From positions 248,001 through 312,000 of the forward strand of contig NZ_OY763421.1 in NCBI RefSeq assembly GCF_963667555.1: a stretch of 64,000 nucleotides of DNA, read 5' to 3'. A model generated the notes under the pieces. It was given only the letters and a program-made list of their open reading frames with translations. It was not told the origin of the DNA and did no database searches. Positions 10,937 to 19,802 of the stretch are shown here, one piece after another. Positions within the stretch are counted from its first letter, which is position 1, and each line of letters opens with the position of its first letter. Made by a program: the position numbers and the translations under genes. Origin of the DNA: an uncultured Methanolobus sp. (GTDB lineage: Archaea > Halobacteriota > Methanosarcinia > Methanosarcinales > Methanosarcinaceae).

Positions 10937-10950
10937 TAAACTTTGGCAGC
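10913..10950 (+). terminator. Hairpin spanning the pycA stop codon
   Basis: GCTGCCAAA (10913-10921) and TTTGGCAGC (10942-10950) are perfect 9-bp complements with a 20-nt loop that contains the pycA stop codon TAA at 10934-10936. No T-run follows directly, so this is not a classical intrinsic terminator. It may be an mRNA-end stabiliser or an attenuator between pycBA and birA. The function is inferred only from the structure. Confidence 0.4.
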
Positions 10951-10985
10951 CATGTTTAATCTGGGAGTAAACATCGTATGGTGGA

Positions 10986-11963
10986 ATGCCTTTGAATGAT
11001 AATAAAAAAGAGATTATCAAAATATTAAGAAAATCAGAAGGAAATCCGGTATCTGGGCAGGAGATAGGGGAAAAATTAGGCATTACCAGGGCTATGGTGT
11101 GGAAGTACATAAAAGCCCTCAGGAAAGAAGGATATGATGTCCGTTCTTCACCAAAGACAGGATATATATTAGATTCCTGTCCAGACAAGATCGACCCTGA
11201 AATGCTGCAAAATATTATAAAGACCAGTCTCATTGGTAATGATGTACGCTACTATCTAGAGCTGGAATCTACAAATAATACTGCCCGCGAGATCGCGCTG
11301 GGAGTTCCTGAAGGTACGGTCATACTGGCAGAGACCCAGATAAACGGAAGAGGGCGCATGGGTTCGGAATGGCAGTCTATTCCCGGAGGACTGTGGCTTT
11401 CCCTCATACTTAAACCTTCGATCCCTCTTGAGAATCTTTCAAGGATAACGCTTGTTGCAGGTATTGCTGTGACGAATGCCCTTAGGAACATGGGTGTGGA
11501 TGCACGTATCAAATGGCCTAACGATGTACTTGTTAAAGGTAAAAAGATATGTGGAATTCTTACTGAGGTCAGCGCCGAGATCGAAAAAGTAGATTATGTT
11601 GTTCTTGGTATTGGTATCAATGCAAACGTCAAGCTTTCTGATCTGAAGGAAGATGTTAGAAGAAATTCCACCAGCATTGCAAATGAGATGGGAAAACCCA
11701 TTGACAGGACATCTTTCCTTGCTTCTCTTCTTTATGAACTTGAACAGCAATACATAAGGTTCAAGACAAGGCAGTTTGCTGAGATCGTAGATGAGTGGAT
11801 AAATCTTTCAGATACTATTGGAAGAAATGTTAGAGTAAAAACTCCCAACATCCTCATTGAGGGAAAAGCAATTGGAATTACTGAAAAAGGTGCACTTGTA
11901 GTTCTTGACAAAAATGATAAAAAACACGAGATAATTGCGGGTAATTGCCGTTACAGTGATTAG
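10986..11963 (+). CDS. birA: Bifunctional biotin-protein ligase / repressor BirA
   Basis: This 325-aa protein attaches biotin to the EAMKM lysine of PycB and, having an N-terminal HTH, may also repress transcription. Residues 1-65 are the winged helix with GEKLGITRAMVWKYIKALRK; the catalytic domain has the biotin/ATP loop GRGRMGSEWQSIPGGLWLS near residues 115-133 and KWPNDVLVKGKKICGILTE near 175-195; the last 50 residues form the SH3-like C-terminal domain. The GGTGG just before the ATG leaves almost no spacing, so a TTG two codons downstream (10992) could be the true start. The position next to pycBA supports dedicated biotinylation of the carboxylase. Confidence 0.93.
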   Translation: MPLNDNKKEIIKILRKSEGNPVSGQEIGEKLGITRAMVWKYIKALRKEGYDVRSSPKTGYILDSCPDKIDPEMLQNIIKTSLIGNDVRYYLELESTNNTAREIALGVPEGTVILAETQINGRGRMGSEWQSIPGGLWLSLILKPSIPLENLSRITLVAGIAVTNALRNMGVDARIKWPNDVLVKGKKICGILTEVSAEIEKVDYVVLGIGINANVKLSDLKEDVRRNSTSIANEMGKPIDRTSFLASLLYELEQQYIRFKTRQFAEIVDEWINLSDTIGRNVRVKTPNILIEGKAIGITEKGALVVLDKNDKKHEIIAGNCRYSD

Positions 11964-11980
11964 TTGGTGAAGTGACCTTC

Positions 11981-12559
11981 ATGATTTTTCTGAAAAGAAC
12001 TGAATATATGCTCTTCACTTTGCTTTTTTTGAGTATGTTTGTAATGTCGGTAAATGCCGAACCTTTGCATATAAATGCAGCTCTGGGGATGGATCAGGAT
12101 ACAGATGCCCTACTTATCAATGGTACGGGTATTTTTCTGACAACAGGTGATTCCTGGGATTTCTATCAGGGATATTCATTAAATGTAAAAAGTGTGAATC
12201 AGGACCGAAAACAGGTATGGGTGAAGCTTTTGCATGATGGTGAACTGTTACAGGATGATATATTGTCCGAGGGTGAGACATTTGTGTACTCCAAGGATAC
12301 TGAGATACTAAATCTTACTGTGGATACTATCTACATAAGTCCTGGAGGAGAGCTGATCACTTTCAAACCTGTGTACCAGTATCTGGATGAGGATTATCCA
12401 GAACCTGAGATAGAAGAATCAATGGATGACCCGGCTCAGGAAGATGATTTCAATTCAACAGATGTTCCCTCATCTGTGCAGACTGATGGATTTACTATAT
12501 TTCAGTCACTTGCATGCATATCTGCAGTAATATTATGCAGGTTTGTAATTAACAAGTGA
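11981..12559 (+). CDS. Secreted single S-layer-domain (DUF1608-like) protein
   Basis: The protein is about 192 aa with an N-terminal signal peptide (hydrophobic residues about 8-27, ending VNAEP) and a C-terminal membrane helix (about 170-190). In between, the segment GDSWDFYQGYSLNVKSVNQD followed by QVWVKLLHDGELL resembles part of the Methanosarcinales S-layer domain (DUF1608 family), but only a fragment of it, so it is not a full S-layer subunit. An acidic linker (about 135-160) leads to the anchor. I chose the ATG at 11981, 10 nt after GGTGA; a GTG at 11972 is possible. It starts 17 nt after birA. It may be a minor envelope protein; the function is unknown. Confidence 0.65.
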   Translation: MIFLKRTEYMLFTLLFLSMFVMSVNAEPLHINAALGMDQDTDALLINGTGIFLTTGDSWDFYQGYSLNVKSVNQDRKQVWVKLLHDGELLQDDILSEGETFVYSKDTEILNLTVDTIYISPGGELITFKPVYQYLDEDYPEPEIEESMDDPAQEDDFNSTDVPSSVQTDGFTIFQSLACISAVILCRFVINK

Positions 12560-12601
12560 AAATTAACTTAAATCTAAATAGAAAAGTAAGAAAAGGAATG
12601 A

Positions 12602-13525
12602 TCAGAACTTAAGATCTCCCTTTTCCATGAGCACTTTCAGGTCTTCAAGACTCAGACGACCGCTCTTTTCCAGTTTCTCTTTTGCAACAACAAGATGTTC
12701 TTCCTGCTTCTTGTCATCCTTCTCAACCTGGATATCATTGAGTTTACTGAGATATACATCAAGTTCCTCTCTAAGAACTGCTATCTTGTTTTTGAGAGGG
12801 TCGATCTTTTCTCTGATTGGTGCAGTAACTGCATATTTCTCGGATATTTGTGTGTGAGCAGTATCGGCTGCCTTTCTAAGTTCATCTGCTTTGTTGTAGA
12901 GTTCTATCATCTCAAGGTGATGTTTCTGTGACTCTTCAGCAAGCTTGCCTATCTCATCGCCGAAATCTTCTCTGGATTCAAACACCTCTTTTGATTCTGC
13001 ATATGTTTCCATGAGTTTCTCATGCATTGCATTTGCATCAAAAGCTGCTCCCAGACGCTCTTTCAGGTCAAGGAGCCTTCCGAAAAGGTCTATCTCGTGC
13101 TTTAATGGAATGTCAGCGTTAAGGAAAAGTTCAAGGTCAGCAGCATAGGCTTTTGACAGTGTTTCAACGCTTCCCTTGGATACCTTGTTGAGTTCGTCTC
13201 TTTTTGTCTTGAACTCGCTGATATTATCAGAGAACATGCGGCTCTTTTCATTTACCACATTGCGTGATGCTTTCAGTGAAGAGATCTTTGCATTGATATC
13301 ATCTCTTTTAGACTTTGCGTCACGTGCTTTTCCTACCAGGTCTCTTACCTGGGCATTCAGCTTGTCTCTTTCCTTCTTCAGGTCATCGGTATTTGTACGG
13401 TGAAGTTTAAGTTCGCGGTAAATGCCTTTAAGCTCACGTTCATGATGACCTATCTGGGTACGCAGGTCATTCACTTTATTTTTGAGGTCTTTTTCATTCA
13501 TTGATGAAACGTCTATATCGCTCAT
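12602..13525 (-). CDS. Archaeal coiled-coil protein (COG1340-type)
   Basis: The 307-aa protein is almost entirely heptad-like charged sequence with no enzymatic motif, from MNEKDLKNKVNDLRTQIGHH at the N-terminus to a short C-terminal tail ending SLEDLKVLMEKGDLKF. It matches the uncharacterised archaeal coiled-coil family COG1340, whose members are sometimes labelled phosphoserine phosphatase without support. The start codon overlaps the end of the next upstream coiled-coil gene by 4 nt (13522-13525), so the pair is translationally coupled. A structural or complex-scaffolding role is inferred from composition only. Confidence 0.8.
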   Translation of the reverse strand: MSDIDVSSMNEKDLKNKVNDLRTQIGHHERELKGIYRELKLHRTNTDDLKKERDKLNAQVRDLVGKARDAKSKRDDINAKISSLKASRNVVNEKSRMFSDNISEFKTKRDELNKVSKGSVETLSKAYAADLELFLNADIPLKHEIDLFGRLLDLKERLGAAFDANAMHEKLMETYAESKEVFESREDFGDEIGKLAEESQKHHLEMIELYNKADELRKAADTAHTQISEKYAVTAPIREKIDPLKNKIAVLREELDVYLSKLNDIQVEKDDKKQEEHLVVAKEKLEKSGRLSLEDLKVLMEKGDLKF

Positions 13526-14196
13526 GCTTCAACCTCCAGTTTATCAGCGGTAAGTGGCTGCTTTTCCCAGTACACAAGAGCTTCCTTGTGACTGCTGATC
13601 CTGTTCTCCAGCCATTTGTAACGTGGTTCGATCTCTTTGATCCCTTCTTCACAGGAAGACACATTGCTGTTGAATGTTTCTTCTGAGCTGTCTATTGAGT
13701 TCATTTCGACCTTATATCCAAGAGCATCTTTTACTCTGTCACTGATAACTGCAAGACGGTCATTGATGCCGGATGCATTAGAACCAAGTGCTGAAATGCC
13801 CTGCAGAATCAAGTCTACCTGTTTTTGCTCTTCTTCAGGAGTCAGTGAACCTTTTACTTTTGAGAGTTTTTCCATCACATGGGATTTCTCACGGGAAAAA
13901 TCGCTACTTGCTACAGATTCTGCAAGTTCATCCAGTAACTTCTCTGCCTGGTGATAGAACAACTGCCTCTTTTCAGCCAGTATCTCGATCTTTTCCAGAA
14001 CCTCTGTCCTGTTGTTTCTGGAAGAGTCGATATTATCCTGAAGTTCTTTCATTTTGCTTCCAAGCTCATTGAATTCATTAGTATACTCATCAATGTACTT
14101 TTTGTGTTTCACTACAACAGCTTCAATAAGCTCTTTCCTGTCATAGGTATGTGGCGCACTGTTCTCAGCGCCCTGATCCGCCATCTCGTTATTCAT
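13522..14196 (-). CDS. Coiled-coil protein paired with the COG1340-type protein
   Basis: The 224-aa protein is predominantly coiled coil (about residues 18-215), with a short non-helical N-terminus. No catalytic motif, signal peptide or membrane segment is seen. The ATG at 14196 follows GAGGT with an 8-nt spacer, so I prefer it to an upstream in-frame start at 14214. The gene overlaps the following coiled-coil gene by 4 nt and begins 19 nt after the DUF424 gene, placing both coiled-coil proteins in one transcription unit behind mcm. They may form a hetero-oligomer (inference). Confidence 0.75.
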   Translation of the reverse strand: MNNEMADQGAENSAPHTYDRKELIEAVVVKHKKYIDEYTNEFNELGSKMKELQDNIDSSRNNRTEVLEKIEILAEKRQLFYHQAEKLLDELAESVASSDFSREKSHVMEKLSKVKGSLTPEEEQKQVDLILQGISALGSNASGINDRLAVISDRVKDALGYKVEMNSIDSSEETFNSNVSSCEEGIKEIEPRYKWLENRISSHKEALVYWEKQPLTADKLEVEA

Positions 14197-14214
14197 AACA
14201 AAACCTCGTAGCAA

Positions 14215-14505
14215 TTATATCCGGAATATCTGGGCATGTGCTACTTCATTAATGACCTTTACATTATCTTTATCTACAACCCCACATTCAATGGCACAGG
14301 AAACTGCTTTTTCTCCAAAGAGATTAACATTGCCGGCTTTTGAAAGTATTCCGACTGCCTCATCTCTGGTTATGAGTTCTCCTTTGTAGAATTCTTCAGT
14401 TATAGTAACCTTTATGTTACCTTCTTTAAGAGTCTTTCCAATCAGTTCTCTGTCACATAGAGCAACGATCGTACTGTCGCCTGATTTATGGATTTTCAGA
14501 TACAT
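14215..14505 (-). CDS. DUF424 family protein
   Basis: This 96-aa soluble protein matches the archaeal DUF424 family, with KIHKSGDSTIVALCDRELIG at the N-terminus and NLFGEKAVSCAIECGVVD followed by VAHAQIFR at the C-terminus. The ATG at 14505 follows GTGACC and aligns with the usual family start MYLKIH; the ORF is open five codons further. It lies directly downstream of mcm. DUF424 has been associated with translation-related genes in archaea, but I know of no established function. Confidence 0.8.
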   Translation of the reverse strand: MYLKIHKSGDSTIVALCDRELIGKTLKEGNIKVTITEEFYKGELITRDEAVGILSKAGNVNLFGEKAVSCAIECGVVDKDNVKVINEVAHAQIFRI

Positions 14506-14526
14506 GAGGTCACTTCTCAATTGTTC

Positions 14527-16617
14527 CTAAACTACTTTTACATGTTCTTTGTCGGGTTTAATAAGATCTCCGGAACGCCTCATACGTGAGATAAGGTCTT
14601 CAGCATGCTGCCTGTCTATCTGCTGGTTCTGGGCTTCTGCATAGACCTCTTCAAGAGGTGCCTTTCCGCCGGGGTGTTTCTCACCGACTGATTTTATGAT
14701 TTCTTTGATAATCTTGATCCTGTCTCTCTGGCTCTTACTTGTACCTGATGCGATAACATCCACATCGAACGCTCCTGTATCAGGATCGACACCGACCTGT
14801 CTGAGACATGAATATACTATTCTTGTTGTCCTTTTAGCATCATCCATGGTTGCAACATTACTGAGTCTTAGGCGTGCGCTGGCTTCGGCAAGTCTTACAA
14901 GGGCTTCAAGCTGACGCGCAGTTACCGGAACAGGCGCATCTTTTCCATCTCCCATCCTTCGCAGGTCCATATAGAATTTGACAAGGTGGTCACGTGCATC
15001 ATCTTCCATTACGGGGAAAATGTTCCTTCTTGAATACGCAATGTATTTTCTGAGGAAATCAGGATTTATCACAGGTTTAATGACTTCCATATGATCGTCC
15101 ACTTCTTCCTGTGTAATGGTACTTGAAGGCAGGTTCTTACGCTGTTCTGAAAGTTCACCTGCGTAGTGTGATTTGAGAATATGTTTTGCGATCTTTGAGT
15201 CCATGTCTTCATTAGGAGTATCAAGAAGGACAAATATCATATCAAACCTTGAAATAAGGGCAGGCGGCATGTTTATCTGCTGGGCGATGCCTTCGTACCT
15301 GTCAAAACGACCGTATTTCGGGTTAGCTGCACCAAGGAGGGCGCATCGGGATTTCAGCGTGGCAAGGATTCCGGCCTTTGCAACACTGATTGTCTGCTGT
15401 TCCATTGCTTCGTGGAGTGCACTCTTATCTTCAGTGCTCATCTTGTCCATTTCGTCCACTGCGGCAATTCCCATATCTGCCATAACAAGCGCACCAGCTT
15501 CCAGTGTCCAGCGTCCGTCTCCAAGGTCATCACGTACAGCCGCAGCGGTAAGACCACTTGATGATGCACTTTTACCGGATGCAAAAACACCACGGGGTGA
15601 TAGTTTAACCATGTATCTTAGCAACTGACTTTTAGCTACACCCGGGTCTCCCATAAAGAGCATGTGAATATCGCCACGTACTCTTGAACCGTCAGGAAGG
15701 TGTTTTGCAACACCTGAGAATAACTGAAGTGAAAGGGCTTCTTTCACATCTTCATAACCGTAAATGGAAGGAGCAATGGATCCGATGACTTTGTGATATA
15801 TCTCCGGGTCGCGGCTCATGGCAAGTATTTCTTCTTCTTCTTCCGGTGTAATTTCAAGTTCATCGAACTCAAGGTCAGTGTATTCAATTGAGTTTGCGTG
15901 CAGGACAAGATCATAGAATGGGGACTTTCCTTCTCTTGTGGTTCGCTGGTGAGAGCGAAGCACTCCATTTATGATTACACGGTCACCGGGTTTAACAAGG
16001 CCAGCGAGATCATCTTCAATATCAACATCAAGACTCTGTGGCTGAGCACCACCTTTGAGGTTCTCAGGAGATTCCTGTATCTGAAGCTTCTGTGCATCGA
16101 CAAAATCAGACTGGTTGACTACTATCTTAAAAGGTCCTTTCCTGCCACAAGTCTCATTCTCACACTCAGGTGGCTCTTGGAATTTTACTTCGTTTTGGGG
16201 TACCATTGTCACATGTTCACAGCGCATGCACTGAAAAGCTGCATTGAGTACCTTCGGACGGACCTCAGTTGCTTTACGTATCATTCCTTCAATAGCAACA
16301 AATTTTAAGAGATGCTTACTTCGAAGATCCCTGTTAGGAATTTTGTTCGGTATTTTTACAAAGCGAACTTTAGCGTCTATGAGTTTCTTCTCAATAGGAA
16401 GGTCTATTTTCTGAAGTGCATTGTCGGCACTTGGTATTACTTCGTCGGGGGTATTAAGAAGTTCATCTGCAATATCTCCGTCAAAAACATCAAGCTTGTA
16501 GAAATCCACTTCCAGACTACGCTGGTCAGGATAGTTATTAGCAAGTTGTAGAATTTCATTCCAATAGTATTTTTTAAGGAACTCTATGAACTTTTCGTCC
16601 CACTTACCTTCAGTCAT
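14527..16617 (-). CDS. mcm: Replicative DNA helicase MCM
   Basis: The 696-aa protein is the hexameric 3'-5' DNA helicase of the archaeal replication fork. The N-terminal DNA-binding part contains a zinc ribbon near residues 130-160 (CMRCEHV and CENETCGRKG). The AAA+ motor has Walker A GDPGVAKSQLL near residue 330, Walker B AAVDEMDKMS, and the arginine-finger motif SRFDMIFVLLDTPNEDMD. The C-terminal winged helix ends with ISRMRRSGDLIKPDKEHVKV. The length is normal and no intein is present. The ATG at 16617 is two codons inside a TTG at 16623. DUF424 and two coiled-coil genes follow on the same strand. Confidence 0.96.
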   Translation of the reverse strand: MTEGKWDEKFIEFLKKYYWNEILQLANNYPDQRSLEVDFYKLDVFDGDIADELLNTPDEVIPSADNALQKIDLPIEKKLIDAKVRFVKIPNKIPNRDLRSKHLLKFVAIEGMIRKATEVRPKVLNAAFQCMRCEHVTMVPQNEVKFQEPPECENETCGRKGPFKIVVNQSDFVDAQKLQIQESPENLKGGAQPQSLDVDIEDDLAGLVKPGDRVIINGVLRSHQRTTREGKSPFYDLVLHANSIEYTDLEFDELEITPEEEEEILAMSRDPEIYHKVIGSIAPSIYGYEDVKEALSLQLFSGVAKHLPDGSRVRGDIHMLFMGDPGVAKSQLLRYMVKLSPRGVFASGKSASSSGLTAAAVRDDLGDGRWTLEAGALVMADMGIAAVDEMDKMSTEDKSALHEAMEQQTISVAKAGILATLKSRCALLGAANPKYGRFDRYEGIAQQINMPPALISRFDMIFVLLDTPNEDMDSKIAKHILKSHYAGELSEQRKNLPSSTITQEEVDDHMEVIKPVINPDFLRKYIAYSRRNIFPVMEDDARDHLVKFYMDLRRMGDGKDAPVPVTARQLEALVRLAEASARLRLSNVATMDDAKRTTRIVYSCLRQVGVDPDTGAFDVDVIASGTSKSQRDRIKIIKEIIKSVGEKHPGGKAPLEEVYAEAQNQQIDRQHAEDLISRMRRSGDLIKPDKEHVKVV

Positions 16618-16704
16618 GTTCAATCAGTAATTAATTAAAAATCATTTAGGGAATGCAACATGGGTTTCAAATGATAAGAACATTTCGAAATACATCCCTC
16701 TCTG

Positions 16705-17436
16705 TCAATCCAATTCTTCATGATCGGTATCTTCATCTTCACAATCATCAGGATACTGTCTCTGTATCTTCCTGAGAATGCCATGCAATGTATGGATTTC
16801 CCTGGAAAGCAGGCAGGATCTTCCGAATATCCTCTTAAGCATCAGATTCGTCTTTTCCTTTTTGTGTTCAGGGTAGTCGATATCATCAAGAAGTTCCGCC
16901 AGATGTTCGTAAAGTATCCTCATGTCCCTTGCATCTGCCAGAGGTGCCTCTGCGCCTTTAATGTCGCTGAACTCATAGAGAACAACTGCAACAGCATGCG
17001 AGAGATTCATAACGGGATAGATTTCCGATGTTGGAATTGTCATTATCATGTCGCATTTTTTAAGTTCTTCCCTGGTGAAACCATTATCCTCTCTGCCAAA
17101 AAGAATTGCCACTTTTCCACTAAGACCAGAAAGACGTTCCTTTATCTCCTTCGGGGAATAACCGGGTACTCTGAGGTGCAGGTCAAATCTTGATCCTGCA
17201 ATTCCTGTAGTACCTATTATAATACTGCAATCCTCTATGGCTTCATCAAGGGTCGAAACTTTCTTTGCACCTAACAGCAGGTCCCTTGCATGAGAAGACA
17301 TTGCCATTGCCTCTCCTTCAAGTTTGCAGGGATTTACAAGTACAAGGTCAGAGAATCCGAAATTCTTCATTGCCCTTGTAACTGAACCTACATTTCCCTG
17401 ATACAAAGGTTCAACAAGCACTATTCTAAGGTCCAT
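16705..17436 (-). CDS. TrmJ-like tRNA/rRNA 2'-O-methyltransferase (SPOUT family)
   Basis: The 243-aa protein has the three motifs of the SpoU/TrmH superfamily: LVEPLYQGNVGSVTRAMKNF near residues 7-26, LFGREDNGFTREEL near 112-125, and IPTSEIYPVMNLSHAVAVVL near 134-153. These form the knotted S-adenosylmethionine site. Length and motif wording fit archaeal TrmJ, which methylates the 2'-OH at position 32 of tRNA; the exact target is not proven by sequence. The acidic C-terminal tail (ending DCEDEDTDHEELD) is unusual but not a motif. It is monocistronic, with its promoter in the gap before hdrE. Confidence 0.88.
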   Translation of the reverse strand: MDLRIVLVEPLYQGNVGSVTRAMKNFGFSDLVLVNPCKLEGEAMAMSSHARDLLLGAKKVSTLDEAIEDCSIIIGTTGIAGSRFDLHLRVPGYSPKEIKERLSGLSGKVAILFGREDNGFTREELKKCDMIMTIPTSEIYPVMNLSHAVAVVLYEFSDIKGAEAPLADARDMRILYEHLAELLDDIDYPEHKKEKTNLMLKRIFGRSCLLSREIHTLHGILRKIQRQYPDDCEDEDTDHEELD

Positions 17437-17554
17437 TTGTAAAGTCTACCTATTGCTTCTTTTTTGTTTTTCGCCTAATTAAGCATGTGACGACATATAA
17501 GGTTAATTAGTTATTTATCATCAATTGTGTGAGAACTAAGCACAACAATACGGC

Positions 17555-17600
17555 TGCCGATGTAGGTTTTGATGATGAAAATCTTTAAATAATATCGGCA
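17555..17600 (+). promoter_or_regulatory. hdrED promoter with TATA box flanked by inverted repeat
   Basis: TTTAAATAAT at 17584-17593 fits an archaeal TATA box and predicts a leader of about 85 nt before the hdrE ATG, which is preceded by AGGAG. TGCCGAT (17555-17561) and ATCGGCA (17594-17600) are perfect complements that bracket the TATA box, as an operator would. A second A+T-rich stretch (TATATTTATAAT near 17666-17677) is too close to the ATG to leave room for the Shine-Dalgarno sequence. Confidence 0.45.
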
Positions 17601-17696
17601 CCACAATCATGCAAACCAAACTGGTTACTTTAGAGTAAAGAATAAATTGTCTTTATAATAATTATATATTTATAATAACATCAGGAGAAGAAAAAT

Positions 17697-18488
17697 ATGG
17701 ATTATTTTGCCGGTGTAACCGATGCACTAAGGGTTACTTTTGTGCAGATGATGCTCATTTCCTTTATTGCCATGGGTATTTTTGTTGTAGGAATGTACAT
17801 CAACTTAAAGAAATGGGGTATGGGCTCCACAGGATATGGCGCTGCTCCATCTAAGAGCATATTAGCATTCCCTAAAATGCTCATGTACCAGATGAGTGAG
17901 CATGCACACGTTCACAATCAGTCCGTTCTTGAAACATTTGTCCTTGACATCCTTTTCCAGAGAAGGATCCTGAGAAGAAGCCCTCTCAGATGGTTTATGC
18001 ACTTCACTATTTTCGTTGGCTGGATGGTTCTTTTCGCAATGTCCGGTGCAATGTTCGCTGTTGAAATGATACACCTTATAGGCGAGAAGGTAGGATATGC
18101 TCATGATCTTCCTTGGTTCATGATCCCTGAGACATTCAGAGAGCTTCTTGCAGTACCAAACGATGTATTCAGTTACATTCTTCTTATCGGTATTGTCATC
18201 GCTATCTACAGAAGACTTTTTGTTGCAAAGGTAAGAGAAGCAACAATCGCATACGATTCTATTCTTCTTATCGGACTTACTATCATCACAATCTCAGGAT
18301 TCGTTGCAGATGGTATCAGGACCGGAAGGCTTTGGGGATTTGGAGTTGACTCCGAACTCGCACCACCAATGGCACTTTTCCACGTGGTTATCTCACTTCT
18401 GTTCTGTATCGCATACATCCCATTCAGTAAATATATCCATGTAATTGCGATACCACTTGCACTCCTTGCAAACAAGGGAGGAGAATAA
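17697..18488 (+). CDS. hdrE: CoB-CoM heterodisulfide reductase subunit E (cytochrome b)
   Basis: This 263-aa integral membrane protein is the b-type cytochrome subunit of the membrane heterodisulfide reductase. It takes electrons from methanophenazine and passes them to HdrD, conserving energy as a proton gradient. About five hydrophobic helices are visible, with histidines in or near helices ([33 protein letters not shown]) as candidate haem ligands. It is the first gene of hdrED; the stop at 18486-18488 is immediately followed by the hdrD ATG at 18490, so the two are translationally coupled. Its presence marks a cytochrome-containing methanogen. Confidence 0.95.
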   Translation: MDYFAGVTDALRVTFVQMMLISFIAMGIFVVGMYINLKKWGMGSTGYGAAPSKSILAFPKMLMYQMSEHAHVHNQSVLETFVLDILFQRRILRRSPLRWFMHFTIFVGWMVLFAMSGAMFAVEMIHLIGEKVGYAHDLPWFMIPETFRELLAVPNDVFSYILLIGIVIAIYRRLFVAKVREATIAYDSILLIGLTIITISGFVADGIRTGRLWGFGVDSELAPPMALFHVVISLLFCIAYIPFSKYIHVIAIPLALLANKGGE

Positions 18489-18489
18489 A

Positions 18490-19734
18490 ATGGCAAAACG
18501 TGAACCATCTATTACAACTGAAAACTTTACAGCTGTTCAGCTTATGGAACTAGATTCATGCAGCCGCTGCGGCGAATGTGTGGAATGGTGTCCAACATAC
18601 GATGCATCCGGACAGGACCCTGGACTTGCACCAAGAGACAAGATCCTCAGATGGAGAGAATACATGAACCAGTCCTACGGACTTCGTGCAAAGCTCTTCG
18701 GTCCAAAGGAGATCTCAGAGGAAGAGATCGAGCAGTTCAAGAACGATGTATACGGCTGTACCACTTGTGGTATGTGCGCAACAGTCTGTGAATCTGCTAT
18801 TAACACCGTAGAACTCTGGGAATCCATGCGTGCAAACCTCGTAAAGCGTGGAAACGGTCCATTCGGTAAGCAGGGTGCTTTCCTTAAGCTCATCGGTGAG
18901 TACAAGAACCCATACATGGAAGACAACAAGAACAGAACCAACTGGTTCCCTGCTGACATCAAGGTCGAAGACAAGGCAGAGATCCTTTACTTCGGTGGAT
19001 GTACCGCAGAACTCAAGCAGAGAAAGCTTGCTCTTGCAACAGCCCGTCTTCTTAACAAACTCGGCATTAAGTTCACAATGCTTGGTGAAGATGAGATATG
19101 CTGTGGTTCAGCACTTATCAGAACTGGTCAGTATTTCATCAACGACACTGCAAAGATAAATGCTCAGAAGAATGTTGATAACATCAAGGCAAAAGGTGCA
19201 AAGATCGTACTCTACGCATGTGCCGGATGTTTCAGAGCTTCTAAGGTAGACTGGCCAAGACTTACCGGACAGGAACTCCCATTCAAGGTAGTTCACATTA
19301 CTCAGTATCTCCAGGGCCTCATCGAGAAGGGAGAGATCAAATGGGAGAAGTCCATTGACAAGAAGGTAACATACCACGACCCATGCCACCTCGGACGTCA
19401 CGTTGGTGTATTCGAGCCACCAAGAGCAGTACTTGAAGCAATTCCAGGTATCGAGTTCATTGAGATGGAAAGGATCGAAGAGAACCAGCGCTGCTGTGGA
19501 GCTGGTGGTGGAGTAAAGGCAGGTATTCCTGACCTCGCACTCGGTGTTGCTTCAACCCGTGTTGAAGATGCACTTGCAACCAAAGCAGAGCTCCTTTCAA
19601 GTGCCTGTCCATTCTGTAAGAGGAACCTCAGTGACGGTAGGGATGCAATAGGCGCAAAGGAACTTGAAGTTGAGGACGTAGTAGTTCTTGCTGCAGAAGC
19701 AATGGGAATCGACCTCAGCGATGCACCAGAGTGA
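18490..19734 (+). CDS. hdrD: CoB-CoM heterodisulfide reductase subunit D
   Basis: The 414-aa catalytic subunit reduces CoM-S-S-CoB on the cytoplasmic face of the membrane. It has two ferredoxin-type motifs, [12 protein letters not shown] (residues about 24-34) and [12 protein letters not shown] (about 92-103), and two CCG domains: the first around [11 protein letters not shown], the second around [12 protein letters not shown] with [11 protein letters not shown], which bind the noncubane [4Fe-4S] active-site clusters. AGGAG from the end of hdrE serves as its ribosome-binding site. The length is normal for HdrD. A terminator hairpin overlaps its stop codon. Confidence 0.97.
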   Translation: MAKREPSITTENFTAVQLMELDSCSRCGECVEWCPTYDASGQDPGLAPRDKILRWREYMNQSYGLRAKLFGPKEISEEEIEQFKNDVYGCTTCGMCATVCESAINTVELWESMRANLVKRGNGPFGKQGAFLKLIGEYKNPYMEDNKNRTNWFPADIKVEDKAEILYFGGCTAELKQRKLALATARLLNKLGIKFTMLGEDEICCGSALIRTGQYFINDTAKINAQKNVDNIKAKGAKIVLYACAGCFRASKVDWPRLTGQELPFKVVHITQYLQGLIEKGEIKWEKSIDKKVTYHDPCHLGRHVGVFEPPRAVLEAIPGIEFIEMERIEENQRCCGAGGGVKAGIPDLALGVASTRVEDALATKAELLSSACPFCKRNLSDGRDAIGAKELEVEDVVVLAAEAMGIDLSDAPE

Positions 19735-19760
19735 TTTTATCACTCTATCTTTTTATTTTT
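19731..19760 (+). terminator. Terminator after hdrED
   Basis: GTGAT (19731-19735) and ATCAC (19739-19743) form a short stem with loop TTT that includes the hdrD stop codon, and a T-rich run (CTTTTTATTTTTA) follows. It ends the hdrED unit about 60 nt before the DUF116 gene. Confidence 0.55.
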
Positions 19761-19802
19761 AGGGCAAATTGAATATACTTATTCGTACTATTTACTTTTC
19801 TC

